Notes: generated by a model from the sequence alone, not told the origin. DNA of 64,000 bases from Macrobrachium rosenbergii (GCF_040412425.1 NC_089783.1:45372625-45436624), one strand, 5' to 3'; positions 15,340 to 27,710 are shown, counted from the stretch's first letter. Translations and numbers: made by a program.

Positions 15340-15655
15340 CATGTCACCCCCTTCCACCCCACCCCTTGGTACCAGTGATGTCTAAACCCCCACAAGTAAT
15401 CTTTCCAGTTAGTAAGTCATATGTATACCGAAAAGAGGTGTGATGAACCCATAGAGTTTATTCAGTTATTAAGTAAAGGGGCAGAACCAGCCCCGTTTCA
15501 GGGAAGCATTTCTCACCCACACCCCCTTTGGTGCCCTTTGGTGCTAGTGATGTCTTACCCCCCACACTATTCATTTCGAGATAGTGAGTCATATGCATAC
15601 CAAGTTTGGTTGACATTGCCCAACGCATTTCAGAGTTCTGCTGGATTATACACAC
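15340..15655 (+). repeat. Imperfect direct duplication, about 175 bp
   Basis: Two related units. One runs from a CACCCC-rich start (about 15345) through AGTGATGTCTAAACCCCCAC to GTAAGTCATATGTATACC (about 15430). The other starts near 15518 and passes through AGTGATGTCTTACCCCCCAC to GTGAGTCATATGCATACC. The second continues as AAGTTTGGTTGACATTGCCC and ends in an ACACAC run, a tail style seen in invertebrate retroelement 3' ends. Class unknown. Confidence 0.7.
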
Positions 15656-15676
15656 ACACACAAGCATCCATTTTTA

Positions 15677-15781
15677 TTATATATATATACATATACATAT
15701 ATATATATGTATATATATGCATGTATATATATACATATACACACATATATGTATATACATACATACATACATACACACACA
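15677..15781. repeat. Imperfect (TA)n/(TACA)n/(CA)n tract
   Basis: TA-rich sequence with frequent G and C interruptions, ending in CATA tetramers and CA units. Confidence 0.9.
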
Positions 15782-16301
15782 AACTGTGGAACAGCGTGTG
15801 GGGGCGCATGAACCATTGTAGACGCGGGCGCGCCTTCCTCATGAGAAATGACGTTCCAATAACAAAAGCCGCGATCGAAAGTTATAATTGGGGTAAAGTC
15901 TGCTTTTGCCTGGAAAACGAAACAATCGGGACATTGCTGTGATGGACTGAAGTTTTGTGGTCATTTAACTTTCCCCGGTTTTAAATCCCGACCAGAAATA
16001 ATGTTTCGAAAGCGTATATATACCTCGAGCTGCCGACGGCAGATAATTAATTCCGCTGTTTTGGGTCTGATGTCGCCGTGTAATTTACCTTTTTGGATTA
16101 GCTATTTTCGCCGCCGAGTTCTCCTGTATCAGTGAGGCATTGTTTCGCATTGGCTGGAGTGGGATTCTTATATTTTTAATGCCATAGGAAATTAATTTGG
16201 ATTTTAAGTCTATATTTTCAAATTGGAAATGTAACGTGATGAAATATAGGCATGTCGTCGTGAATATTTTAATCAGTGATATTGACAATTTAATTTAAAA
16301 T
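15782..16301. other. Unassigned spacer
   Basis: A short GC-rich patch (15790-15840) then unique AT-rich sequence. No gene or element is recognised. Confidence 0.35.
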
Positions 16302-16398
16302 TTATTGTTTACAGCTTAAAAAACACCAAAGTTAATCAGTAATATTTCCATCTATGTATCTATGTATGTAAGTATGTATGTATGTATCTATCTATCTA

Positions 16399-16454
<56 letters not shown>

Positions 16455-16562
16455 TAGATACATAGATAGATAGATAGACAGATAGATACATGCATAGATG
16501 CATAGATACATAGATGAAAATATTACTGATTAACTTAGGTGTTTTTCAGTTGTAAACAATAA
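16302..16562. repeat. Palindrome with TA/TCTA microsatellite centre
   Basis: Left arm (16302-16400) reads from TATTGTTTACAGC through CACCAAAGTTAATCAGTAAT into CTATG/TATC tetramers. The right arm (about 16450-16562) is its reverse complement with few mismatches (ATTACTGATTAACTTAGGTG, TTGTAAACAATA). The centre is about 47 bp of TA. The arms are about 100 bp each. Confidence 0.9.
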
Positions 16563-16578
16563 TATATATATGTATATA

Positions 16579-16649
<71 letters not shown>

Positions 16650-16674
16650 ACATTTGTGTGTGTGTGTGTGTTTG
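16563..16674. repeat. (TA)n-(TG)n microsatellite
   Basis: TA-rich run adjoining the palindrome, ending in a TG run (16655-16672). Confidence 0.93.
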
Positions 16675-17152
16675 CGTCACTGAAATTTATTATGACAGGA
16701 ATAAATCAAAACATAATGATGCTTGAAACAGCGTGACAAAGACTACTTGACAGAGTAATGCTTCAAGGCAGATTTATGGAACTAAACTGAAGTGACCTCA
16801 CTCAGGTATTAGACGAAATGTCTGTGATCTAGCCCTTAAGAATGATATGTGGAGCGATGTTGTATATTTAATAACTGTACACATTTAACGGACTTGTAAA
16901 GTACCACATAAATTGGGTGGTGGTGTTCATAAGAGGTAGATAGGGCTTTCGTGAGGGGAAAATTAAATGCTCACATTTGAATCCCCTAAGACTGGCACCC
17001 ATTATTTCTGTGCTAAAAATGTTATCGTATTTGGGGGCTGCAATTTCAAATATTTCATGCCATGTTGTGAACTTAGAAGAATGTAATGAAGATATTCGAG
17101 GGTTATTGCTCTCGGAGGAAATAGGACGAACCCCACTTCGTCTACTATATAT

Positions 17153-17157
<5 letters not shown>
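16675..17157. other. Unassigned spacer
   Basis: Unique sequence; the 95-codon frame ending in this stretch reads into a TA tract and shows no domain. Confidence 0.35.

Positions 17158-17246
<89 letters not shown>
17158..17246. repeat. (TA)n microsatellite
   Basis: About 40 TA units with GTATG at the 3' border. Confidence 0.96.
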
Positions 17247-17248
<2 letters not shown>

Positions 17249-17297
17249 ATATGCGTGTGTATAACTGAATCACGAAAATATGGAACGTGATGAATAT

Positions 17298-17445
17298 ATA
17301 AATAACGATAAAATCCACGAAGGAAAGGAAACACCAGGTGCTGCGAGGCCTTCCGACTGTCTGCTAAGTAAGGGACGACAGATAGTCGAAAGGCCTTGCA
17401 GCACTCTAGTGTTTCCTTCCCTTCGTGGATTTTATTTTTATTTAC
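17298..17445. repeat. Palindrome P1, about 65-bp arms, flanked by TA tracts
   Basis: Left arm: AATCCACGAAGGAAAGGAAA, then CACCAGGTGCTGCGAGGCC and a TCCGACTGTCTG end. The right arm is its complement, closing with TTTCCTTCCCTTCGTGGATT. The loop is about 15 bp. The outer sequence GGAACGTGATGAATATATAA at 17282 recurs inverted beside the palindrome at 32863, so the two are one family. It is possibly the inverted 3' ends of a Penelope-like element (inference). Confidence 0.9.
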
Positions 17446-18066
<621 letters not shown>

Positions 18067-18289
18067 TGTTACAGGCAGATAGTGAAACCAGGTATTTCGC
18101 GAACTGCCTGAAATTTCAGGCAGATAACGAAAAGAACGTAGGGACTTACGATACCTCTAGGGGCTAGTACTAAACACGGCGAAACAGAGTAGCCCCTGGA
18201 GGGATCAAATGCCCCTAAGTGCATTTCGCTATCTGCCTGAAATTTCAGGCAGTTCGCGAGATGCCTGGTTTCGCTAGCTGCCTGTAACA
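18067..18289. mobile_element. MITE with about 70-bp terminal inverted repeats
   Basis: 223 bp flanked by TA dinucleotides on both sides (18065-18066 and 18290-18291). Ends are TGTTACAGGCAG and CTGCCTGTAACA; the inverted repeats extend inward about 70 bp with few mismatches. Each arm carries the perfect 20-bp palindrome CTGCCTGAAATTTCAGGCAG (18104-18123 and 18233-18252). There is no coding capacity. The TA target suits a Tc1/mariner-type non-autonomous element, but no transposase is present to prove it. Confidence 0.88.
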
Positions 18290-19585
18290 TACACAAGTTA
18301 TGGCGGAAACGAAGAATCAATAAGGCTTAAGCAATTTTATATTCATCAAGGCTGCGGTATCAACACACTTAATGCACAAGGTTGCAAACTGCCCTCACAA
18401 CGAGAAACTATGAAAGTAATTTCAATATCTTTCGGTTATAAAACGTCGGTTTTATTAAAACCAAAATAAGTTAGATGCAAATAAAACATTAAGAATCCCA
18501 TAAACTTGACCTCAAAAGATGCAATGTTGCAATGTTGAATCTTTTAGGCAGCTGTGGTCTTGCTTTGCAGGGGAAAATCATGCAATCGGCTCATCGATAA
18601 TCCTAAGTGAAAACTGAAGGAAAATCAGTTATAATACCAATTCAGTACCAAATCGAAGTAAAATAAATCTGATTTAAAAGGAATGTGTCACAATTTGCAT
18701 GAGGAGCAAAAGAAAAAGCACATAAAAAATGCTAACGCAACGCAAAATAAAATGCTGAATTTTTCCAAAATTGACACACGAATTCATGGCAGCTAAAAGC
18801 TGAATAATAAACGAAGTTCTAAGGAAACATCAGTTTTATTTTCATTACCCAGAACAGACTTGTACGGATGCTAGTCTATTGCAAGAAGTTGGTGTTTTAT
18901 CGAGTGAAAAAAAAATCCAAAACATATCATAATGATATACTTCCTCTACTCTCACTCTTGATATATCTATTATTATTAATAACGGTAATTTTTCAGACTT
19001 CTGTTTTTCATTATTGTCATGATTACTTGATCTACAATTATTGTTTTCATCGTCGTCATTATTTCTAGCAATAATCATTATTATCGTCGTCCTCCTCTGG
19101 TCAGTTCTTACTGTTTTAATAACGATAAAGCTCGTGGCTCTTGAAGATTAAGTCTCCAGTACGTTTCGAAAGTTTTCCCTCCTCTGATTAACATTGCCAC
19201 TTCTCATTTCTTCCACTCGCGGGTCCGGGCGCCATCCATTTTAGCATTACGACTTGAAATCCTATTGCTCTCGGAAGCCACAACTATTTTTAGGAAACTT
19301 TTTAACCCCCCTGGGACTAAAGGCTTTTGACTTTGAAGTTCAGGCTGACGCGGCGAAAGAAAACCAGGGGGTATGTGATCCCCGAGAAGTACTGTGCCCT
19401 GGTGTTTTTATTTTTTGGGGGGGTGATTCAGGTCTTACAACCTAAGGCGCATTACTACTAATCACGGTCTATACACTTGACTTCTTTAATTTCCATATTA
19501 GATGCCACAGCTTCAACTTTGTGTGGGGTTAGTTGACGTTTCAAAGCCACCTGTTTGTTTCTGAACACGTCTACATAACCTCTTT
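18290..19585. other. Unassigned unique sequence
   Basis: AT-rich unique DNA with a pyrimidine-rich segment of TTATT/CATCG strings (18950-19100) and a G-run at 19417. Frames of 60-80 codons occur on both strands without any domain. No gene is called. Confidence 0.35.
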
Positions 19586-19586
19586 A

Positions 19587-19653
<67 letters not shown>
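19586..19653. repeat. (TTA)n microsatellite
   Basis: About 22 trinucleotide units. Confidence 0.97.
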
Positions 19654-21251
19654 GTATTTTATCTTCACTTGCAGCATTAGTGCCTAGTGCCCCGTCCTTA
19701 TTGCAGAAAAACTTACAGTTAATAATTGTGGATCCCTCCGGTGAGGGTATCTTTTGAAATTAGCAGAGAAACATCTTCAAAGACTGAAAGAAATCAATAA
19801 TCAAAATATTAGTTACCAATCTCCAAATGTCTATGGGCATAAAGTTTGCTTGCTTTGATATTCAAACCATTTCTCTTGAATATACATGTACAGTATATTC
19901 ACTTGAGAATTTTTGTAAGAAAGCGGATGTTTTTAGCAAGGAAAAACTGATCACTACGGAGGTACGTGCATATGAAAGTGCTTTAATGCCTTGCATCCAA
20001 AACAATTTCAGAAGTAATATCTCTACAATAAGGACGGAACAACGGTCTTACAAAGCATTCTGTGTGAAGTGGAGATATTTATTTTTTAATCAGCTTCATC
20101 AAGAAACATCGTATGAGGACAACCTTCCAGTGTACGATGAATTTACCCCAAACACGCAAGGGTAAGTCCTACATAAGTCTGATAAAGTACATGCGTTGCC
20201 ATAGCATCACACCATCTTTATGGAGGCAGACTGTGTCTAGCCCACGGAGTAATCCTTCTAAGATATTCCGTTATTTACCTCTTTGCTCAAATGCCTGATA
20301 TATGTGTGATGTTTAATACTATACTGGGAAGGAGGAGGAAGGTTTGGATATGGAAATACACAGGATATTTGTACTGGAAGATAGATGACATCTTAGTGCG
20401 TATTGTATTACCACGGAGGTCAATATAGACTTGAATTAAGCCCTCGTAGAGGTCTAAGAGGGAAAGAGGCTTGAGCTGAGAGGAGTCGAATCATATGCAC
20501 AAGAATGGTTAGGGCAAGAGGACCCGAAAGACCGGGAGTTGGGGGTAAAAAAATATAGGTCTACATGATGCCAAACTGAAATGAGCTCAGCTAGCAGCAG
20601 GATCTCGGGCTAGCACTCATGATGGACACAATCAAACCGTAATTGCCAAGAATGACAACTGATTTCTGAAGAGCTGTTTAGACAAGAACAAGCTATGATA
20701 ATATGGAGGATATGGAGAGGGCAAGATCGACTAACAGCTGGTGAAAGGAGAAATAAACAGAATTGAGATAATAACTAGGGTTTGTCACTAACTGAAATAT
20801 AATCCTGATGTATATCTTAGATTATTTCCTTCACTACTTATGTAATGGAAACATTGTCTAGTAGATGAAATTCCTTTTGCTTTAAGTTTTAAACAATTTC
20901 GTTCTTCCGATGTGGTACGCCTTACATTCTAAGCCATCTTAATTAAAGAAAACAGACAGTAATTTAGGGAGCTCTCCTTAAATGTAATTAATATTTGCTA
21001 TCATAACTACCTAAATATAAGATACATGATTTGATCGTATAGAGAAAAATTGTTTTTATTCGAATGCAAGGCATGCATTCACCTGAAAAGCCATGATACA
21101 TACCTCAAGAAATGAGATGTATTCGAAGCCCTGAAGCGCTGGGCAAATTCTATAGAATGCACATAGTTAGTGCAGGTGGTTCTTTTCCAAGTTGCAATTC
21201 CTAACGTAACTATAGTTTCATTTCCGTAATAACATCACGAAATAAAGTTAT

Positions 21252-21252
<1 letters not shown>
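19654..21252. other. Unassigned unique sequence
   Basis: The longest frame is 112 codons (19827-20165, plus). Its peptide has scattered residues with no motif, and no splice or promoter evidence supports it. The remainder is unique with no recognised repeats. Confidence 0.3.

Positions 21253-21327
<75 letters not shown>
21253..21327. repeat. (TAA)n microsatellite
   Basis: About 25 AAT units, followed by an A/T-rich frame of isoleucine and methionine codons that looks like composition only. Confidence 0.97.
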
Positions 21328-21688
21328 TCCTTTGTTGCAGCTCAGGGTCATATACATGGAATATAGACACAATACACAAAATGATAACATGATAGAAATG
21401 ATAATCGGCAGTATTCACACAGTTGCTGAAGAAGTAGAAAAAATAGATTTCATAATAATGGTATTGACAGTGATTATAATGAGAATAATATTAAAAAAAA
21501 TAATAAAAATGATAACAATTAAAATACAGATTGCTGACGATTAATTTCCCGCTAGTGACCTTAGGCTTTTACAGAAGTCAGGTCCAGAAGGCAAAATACG
21601 AAAATTGAAAATTACAAAACTCTACAATGATATTATTCACAGTAATAATAAAAAAGGAAAAATACCAATAATAACAAGAAACGTAGAA

Positions 21689-21690
<2 letters not shown>

Positions 21691-21747
<57 letters not shown>
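21691..21747. repeat. (TAA)n microsatellite
   Basis: About 19 AAT units, 360 bp after a similar tract. Confidence 0.97.
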
Positions 21748-22603
21748 TACCGTAAATCTTGTTTTAGTTAGTAAGGATTTGGTTTAAATTATCTTAAAAA
21801 GTTGCATTCTAAGATTCAGAAAGTTGACAATTTTCATCCAAAAGTCGCGAATTATACGCCAATGATTTTTTTCGGAGACAAGTAATCAGTTTCTTGGGGA
21901 AAATAGAGTAAATATGACACCCTTGCTGGTTTCATTTACACGAAATTCCTTATTTCATGTGCCCGAGTTATCTGAAACTCAAATCCTGTAACTGTTTCAA
22001 ATAGCATAGACAACCGGTAAACTGTGTTAATCTTATCACATCAGGAGTAGTAAGGGTTATAATCTATAATTTTTACAACCTACCATTATACACTTATTAG
22101 TGAATAAACATTTCGTATCTTTACAAAAAGCAGTCGGAGATATTGTCGCCTCTACAGCAGTCAGGACCTTCAGATGAATCGTCCTTCGCTTGAAAACTCA
22201 AACTGGTCTGCTAGCTCTCGATAGTGATATTGTTATTTAGTCTTTCTGTTAATGTTTTTTTTTTTTTACTTTAGTTTACAGTACTGGAAATAGGAAAGTT
22301 GTTAATAGGATGATTAGGGGGTACTGAAACTCTCAAGATTCTGCGGAAAGTCCGTTCATTAATTATGAACTGACCATGTGTTTAGAAAGTTACTGTTGGA
22401 ATTACAACAACATGTTATTTTGTTTTATCGCTCGTTATCTTATCTTTACATACTGTATTTTCTTAAAGCTCTGTACAGTTACCCGTACTTGCCATTGTTT
22501 ACAATATGCATCCTAGTTGTTTATTTCAAAATCCCTTTTACTTGTGGATAGTTTAAATCAGGTTGAGAGTGTTGCTGCAATAGACATTAGTCCCATGTTT
22601 GGC
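21748..22603. other. Unassigned unique sequence
   Basis: AT-rich unique DNA with no frame, repeat or element signature. Confidence 0.4.
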
Positions 22604-22765
22604 TATGATGCAGTTAAAATAGTTGCAAAATTCTAAAGAATAATTCAAAAGTGACTAAAATATGCATACAGTATATCCCACTATGATGCAGTCAAAATAG
22701 CTGCAAAATCCTAAAGAATAATTCAAAAAAAGTGACTAAAATATGTATATATCCCACACGTACAA
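22604..22765 (+). repeat. Two-copy tandem duplication, about 78 bp
   Basis: Both units run from CTATGATGCAGT through AAAGAATAATTCAAAA and GTGACTAAAATATG to TATATCCCA. They differ by a few substitutions and small indels. Confidence 0.92.
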
Positions 22766-23839
22766 AATTAAATCTGTGCAAATAAGTAAACGTTTTTTCT
22801 TTGCACGCTGTTCTATCCATAATCACAAGTGATGGTCGCTTTCTTACAAATAGATCCTTGGTTTGGAGTGCTTAGAACGGGAAATAATTTTATTTTCTGG
22901 GAAGAATGAGTTTCCAATTTGGTTCATTATCAGGATTAATTTTCCCCCTCGAAGAAGATAATTGCTCAACCAGTCACAGAGAAAGTTCAAGTATTTATTT
23001 ATCAATATCAGATCCTTAACACACAGGATATGAGCTTTCAGCCAACGGGGTTGAAAATATATCTCATCTTAAGAGTTGTCTCACATGAAGAATAACAGTT
23101 AAGTTCGAGTGTTTCGAAGAAAGAAATCTTAGTGACATGAAAATGTTCTAACTATTATTGGATTCATGTCAATCGTGGTTCTTTCATAATCAGTAATTCA
23201 TTATTTTAATGATTACATTTTTGTTCTTGGTAGTTTCTTCTGAAATCCATAAAAGAAAGAAAGAGGTTGATGAGTTTTTTCGTTTTTTAAATAATTCTCT
23301 TATTACCTCAAGAAAGAAAGGTTCCATTCTTAAAGAAAAAATACCTTTTTCTCTATCACATATACATTTCAGCAGCTAATAAAGACTTGGACACATTGAC
23401 TGTGAGTGTTCTGTCTTCCCGTTATTCGCGTTTCTGTTTAATAATCTGTCGGTTTTGTGCATTGTAAACTAATTGTAATACATAAATATGACACATCGTT
23501 AGCATAATCTTATCCCATCAGGCATCACTAAAATAGTATCGAGATGAGTGATTAATGTTTGGAAAATATGCGATCATAGAAGGCTTTCTGTAAAAACGCA
23601 CAATGCCTTTTTTTCGCTGTAAACACGAACCATCTTTTGCTGCCTAACAATAGTTCCTCTATTATGGTCATATCACGGCTGACGGCATTTACATTATGAT
23701 CGAGCGTTTACACGGGAATGATCATTTCTTACAAGTTTTATCTACATTTTTTATAATATTAAGACAAAAACCATTAATTATTATCAATCCAAAGTTTATA
23801 TAGTTCGTTGTATTTTCACCGGACAAGGCAAAACACTTG
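22766..23839. other. Unassigned unique sequence
   Basis: AT-rich unique DNA upstream of the decamer array; no reading frame over 60 codons stands out. Confidence 0.4.
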
Positions 23840-24221
23840 TTCCTGAGTGTCCCTGAATGTTCCTGGATTTTCCTGAATATTCCTGAATGTTCCTGAATAT
23901 TCCTGAATATTCCTGAATGTTCCTGAATATTCCTGGATGTTCCTGGATGTTCCTGAATATTCCTGAATGCTCCTGAATATTTCTGAAAGTTCCTGAATAT
24001 TCCTGGATGTTCCTGAATATTCCTGGATGTTCCTGAATATTCCTGGATGTTCCTGAATATTCCTGAATGGTCCTGAATATTCCCGAATGTTCCTGAATAT
24101 TCCTGAAAGTTCCCGAATATTCCTGAATATTCCCGAATGTTCCTGAATATTCATGAACATCCCTGTATGTTCCTGGCTATTCCTGAATCTTCCTGGATGT
24201 TCCTGAATATTCCTGAATGTT
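23840..24221 (+). repeat. 38-unit decamer satellite, TTCCTGAATR, HSE-like
   Basis: Every successive 10-bp block keeps the same register with no insertion or deletion over about 380 bp. Consensus is TTCCTGAATA alternating with TTCCTGAATG. Written as TTC-CT-GAA-TA-TTC-CT-GAA-TG, this is exactly the alternating nTTCnnGAAn arrangement of a heat-shock element, repeated dozens of times. Common variants are GGA for GAA and TCCC for TCCT. The minus-strand frame of about 114 codons is only a by-product of the 10-bp period. HSF binding is inference from the consensus. Confidence 0.95.
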
Positions 24222-24424
24222 GGGCTGGGATGGAGGAAGAAGACGAGGCTCCTGACAGGGAAAACGAATCATTCGTATGAATCAGACTTCAACAGAAGGA
24301 TTTCGGGCAACGTCCAGGCACAGGCAGGATGAAGGATGGCAGGAGTGATCGCAAAAGCCCAGGAGAAACGTGTTGCAATCTGTCCTTTCACTAAGTATCC
24401 TCGCTCTCATACCTACAGCCTCGA

Positions 24425-25190
24425 TGCCTTTTGTATGAGGACTTCGGAAAAAAAGTACAAAATGGATGACTTGATAAATTTGTATGAGGACTTCGGGGAA
24501 AAAAATACAAAATAGATGACAGCCTTGATGCCTTTGTATGAGGACTTCGGAAAAAAAGTCCAAAATGGATGACTTGATAAATTTGTATGAGGAATTCGGG
24601 AAAATAAAAATACAAAATAGATGACAGCCTTGATGCCTTTGTATGAGGACTTCGAAAAAAAGTCCAGAATGGATGACTTGATAAATTTGTATGAGGACTT
24701 CGGGAAAATAAAAATACAAAATAGATGACAGCCTTGATGCCTTTGTATGAGGAATTCGGAAAAAGAAGTACAAAATGGATGACTTGATAAATTTGTATGA
24801 GGACTTCGGAAAAACAAAATGGAGAAAATCATACAAAAAAATACATAGATGACTTGATAAATTTGTACGAGGACTTTGGAAAAAAAAATATACAGTCATA
24901 CATCATAGATGACTTGATAAATTTGTATGAGGACTTCGGAAAAACAAATAGACGATCATACAACATAGATGACTTGATAAATTTGTACGAGGACTTCGGA
25001 AAAACAAATAGACGATCATACAACATAGATGACTTGATAAATTTGTACGAGGACTTCGGAAAAACAAATAGAAAATACAACACAGATGACTTGATAAATT
25101 AGAGTGAGGACTTCGGCAAAACAATAAAAAAAAACATACAAAACAGATGACTTGATAAATTTGTATGAAGGTTCTGAAAAAAAAAAACAT
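24425..25190 (+). repeat. Minisatellite with about 60-bp unit and longer compound units
   Basis: Core unit: GATGACTTGATAAATTTGTA, TGAGGACTTCGGAAAAA, then a variable A-rich linker. From 24425 to about 24790 units are arranged as compound units of about 110 bp that alternate with GCCTTGATGCCTTTGTATGA. From about 24840 units are regular at 60 bp. In one plus frame the regular part encodes DDLINLYEDFGKTNRRSYNI repeated in 20-residue steps (24797-25102). No flanking coding sequence or start context supports a real protein. Confidence 0.93.
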
Positions 25191-25270
25191 ACAAGAACCT
25201 CACCAACTGGACCCAGTAGATCAGATTTTTATTATTATGTTGATAACAGATCAGTGTCGATCTTTGAAAC

Positions 25271-25447
25271 TCGAAAAGAAAAACCACACATTTGAGAACA
25301 AATATATTTAAGAAATTCAAGTAGAGTTTCGGAGCGTCATGCTCCCTCTTCATTGTGGAGACGCTGAAGCATTGGAGCATGACGCTCCGAAACTATGTGG
25401 ATTTATTAAATAGACTTGTTCTTCGACGTGTGGTTTTCTTTTGGTTT
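25271..25447. mobile_element. Palindromic terminus, Penelope-like, with hammerhead-like cores
   Basis: Two arms of about 75 bp. Outer parts share AAAACCACAC and GAACAA..TATTTAA strings. The inner 20 bp are perfectly inverted (25326-25345 GTTTCGGAGCGTCATGCTCC and 25374-25393). On the minus strand the string TGAAGA is followed by a GGGAGC..GCTCC stem and GAAAC, which matches the conserved hammerhead core (UGANGA, stem II, GAAA) except that the base before it is A rather than C. On the plus strand CTGAAG, the same stem and GAAAC also occur. Such motifs are known in Penelope-like element ends; activity is not shown. Confidence 0.6.
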
Positions 25448-26128
25448 TTCTTTCTTATCGCTATCCTGTAGTGACAAAATTATTTGTGACTTGAAAACCA
25501 GGGAATAAGAAATATTTGAACAGCTGCACTAGGAGTATCAAACAGCTTATCTGCATTTATCCACTTTCACACAAACTCAGAAGCTCACATACATAAAATA
25601 AGGTTATGAAAATAATCTGATTCTGGCAAGACAGACTGCATCGGACCCCTTGCCTACAATGCTCTTAAATAGAAGTTAACCTCATGATAGAAATGTCTTT
25701 CGTGAGTGGTCCGAACAAAAGACGAAGGTTAAGGAGTATGAGCGTTATCCAAACAATAAAAGACAGATTATTGGTGAAGTTTTGAAATACATACTTAGAT
25801 GTCACTAGTAGACGCAAAAGTGTTAAGTGCTCTTTTGAACCGAAACGGGCTTTCGGATGCACGGTAATGACTTCACGATTCATGAAGATGATGGTGGTAA
25901 TGCACACAAAGCGTGTTGGCTGAACATTCGCATAAGATAATGAAGTAGAGAAATATTCAGACGCCCAATCATTCTTTGTTCCCTAGCTGGCGACCACAGT
26001 AACCGGACTTCTAATGTCAGGAAGGAGAGATAAACTTGAGAGCTTTATTACACTTGCACTGCAGGTCACTTAACGAAAGTTAATGGATTCTTACGGAATA
26101 TCCAAGGGTATACCTGCAAAGAATATGT

Positions 26129-26133
<5 letters not shown>
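25448..26133. other. Unassigned unique sequence
   Basis: AT-rich unique DNA. The 80-codon minus frame at 25665-25907 shows no recognisable domain. Confidence 0.35.
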
Positions 26134-26195
<62 letters not shown>

Positions 26196-26196
26196 T
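26134..26196. repeat. (CA)n-(TA)n microsatellite
   Basis: About 23 CA units passing into about 7 TA units. Confidence 0.96.
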
Positions 26197-27381
26197 ATAT
26201 TTGTGTATCTTTAGGTTTAGAAAGGTGGACGTATAAATCTGCTGAAAGTAAACTGAATTTCACTGAACACCGTTGCAATTTAAGACCACATACAGAAATA
26301 AGAAAACCAACGGCATCAGATGTTAAAGTAGAGAGAAAATATCAGGAAACGTCAAGTCTTCTTTAAAATTCTAAGAATAGTTATATTCCTTGAAGATGGC
26401 AGTGATCCTATGACATGTTCTTGAAATACAAGCCAATAAAGATAATGAACGGAATGGAGAATAGGGCTGGCATTGTAATGTCAACAGGAAATCTTTTCTT
26501 GAAATTGCACCCTACTGCTTTTAAGAGAAATGGAAACCAAAGGCCGTTTTCTTCATCATTAGGCTAAATTGGAGTTTTAGAACGCTCACCGCTTATTATG
26601 TATCTCAGTCTTTCGACAACGTTCGATGAAATCTTAAGCGATTCTTTGACATTTATCATTAGAAAGTGGTATTTCCCGAAGTGACTACTTTATTAACAGT
26701 GTTCCCGGAACGACCTTTCGTGACTTCATGTCTGCTCACAAAAGTGTTGTTGGACGTCTCTTGTCTTTTAATATGAACAAAGGATTTCTTTTATATCGAA
26801 GCCTCTGTGTAATTACACCGTAAATTTAAACTCTTGTTGGTGGGAAGTCAAATCATGTCGAAATTTAATTTGACTAGAGATGTGAACTTGAAATTATACT
26901 CCTCATGCATTCCTATTCAAATGGAGTTAGATAATATGATAATCTTCCATTAGTATACTTTGGCCTTTCTTTAACATTATCGAACATTCGGATTGTAAAC
27001 TTCCTTTGCAGAAATAGAAGAGGTGATATCTTTATGACAAAAATTGAAAGCCCTTAAACTTATTAACTTGGAAAAAAAGATATAACCCTGTCTTCTCTGG
27101 ATGACATTTAATAATGCTAAAGAACATTCGTTTGCCTTTTGTAGTTATTAAACATGTCAGACCCAAAACCACAAATCAAAGTTAAGATTAGCCCATACGT
27201 AGATATATGTAAAAATAACAGGTAAATACGTTTATGGATATACAAATTTATCTGTCTTTGTTATACTGATTCTTTAAATTTTCTTTCTCATATTAACCCT
27301 TCCAATCTTCTTATGTTGTAACATAGGCGTCCTAAGAACCCCTCCCCACTCAAGGGATAGGGAATAGAAGAGTGTGATTGT
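26197..27381. other. Unassigned unique sequence
   Basis: AT-rich unique DNA without frames over 60 codons, tandem structure or element ends. Confidence 0.4.
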
Positions 27382-27404
27382 GGGGGTGGGGGGGTGGGAG
27401 GGGG
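27382..27404 (+). other. G-run cluster, possible G-quadruplex
   Basis: Four G-runs (5, 7, 3 and 5 G) separated by single bases. This is a canonical G4-forming pattern on the plus strand inside AT-rich DNA. Confidence 0.55.
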
Positions 27405-27644
27405 ATTTGATTTCCTGTCCTCCTGTGCTCTCTGCATAAAACTATCCTGGAAAGTCATTCGTCGTTCTTTTTTTGAAGCATTATTCTTGCATTAAAAAAT
27501 ACTCAAGATAAAATATAGGAAGTGCTTGCATTAACTGATGGAATTAGCGGTTTCACTTTCAAGGATACTTGTTTGGTAAAAGCTCATAAGCTCATAAAGT
27601 CAGTAGCTACTTATGTAACCCCTGAGCTAGATATATATATGTAA

Positions 27645-27646
<2 letters not shown>

Positions 27647-27708
<62 letters not shown>
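27647..27708. repeat. Compound (TA)n(GA)n microsatellite
   Basis: About 17 TA units joined to about 13 GA units, with the same TA-to-GA junction type as at 2791. Confidence 0.96.

Positions 27709-27710
<2 letters not shown>

Noticed and set aside
23816..24160. 114-codon minus-strand frame with repeated NIQEYSG-like peptide
   Set aside because: Follows from the decamer repeat having few stops; the peptide changes register every 10 bp and has no start context or domain.
23840..24221. CRISPR-like array
   Set aside because: There are no spacers; units are 10 bp and contiguous, and the DNA is eukaryotic.
24282..24899. 205-codon minus-strand frame across the minisatellite
   Set aside because: Phe/Ile/Ser-rich peptide made by the 60- and 110-bp units; neighbouring frames are open too, which indicates composition rather than coding.
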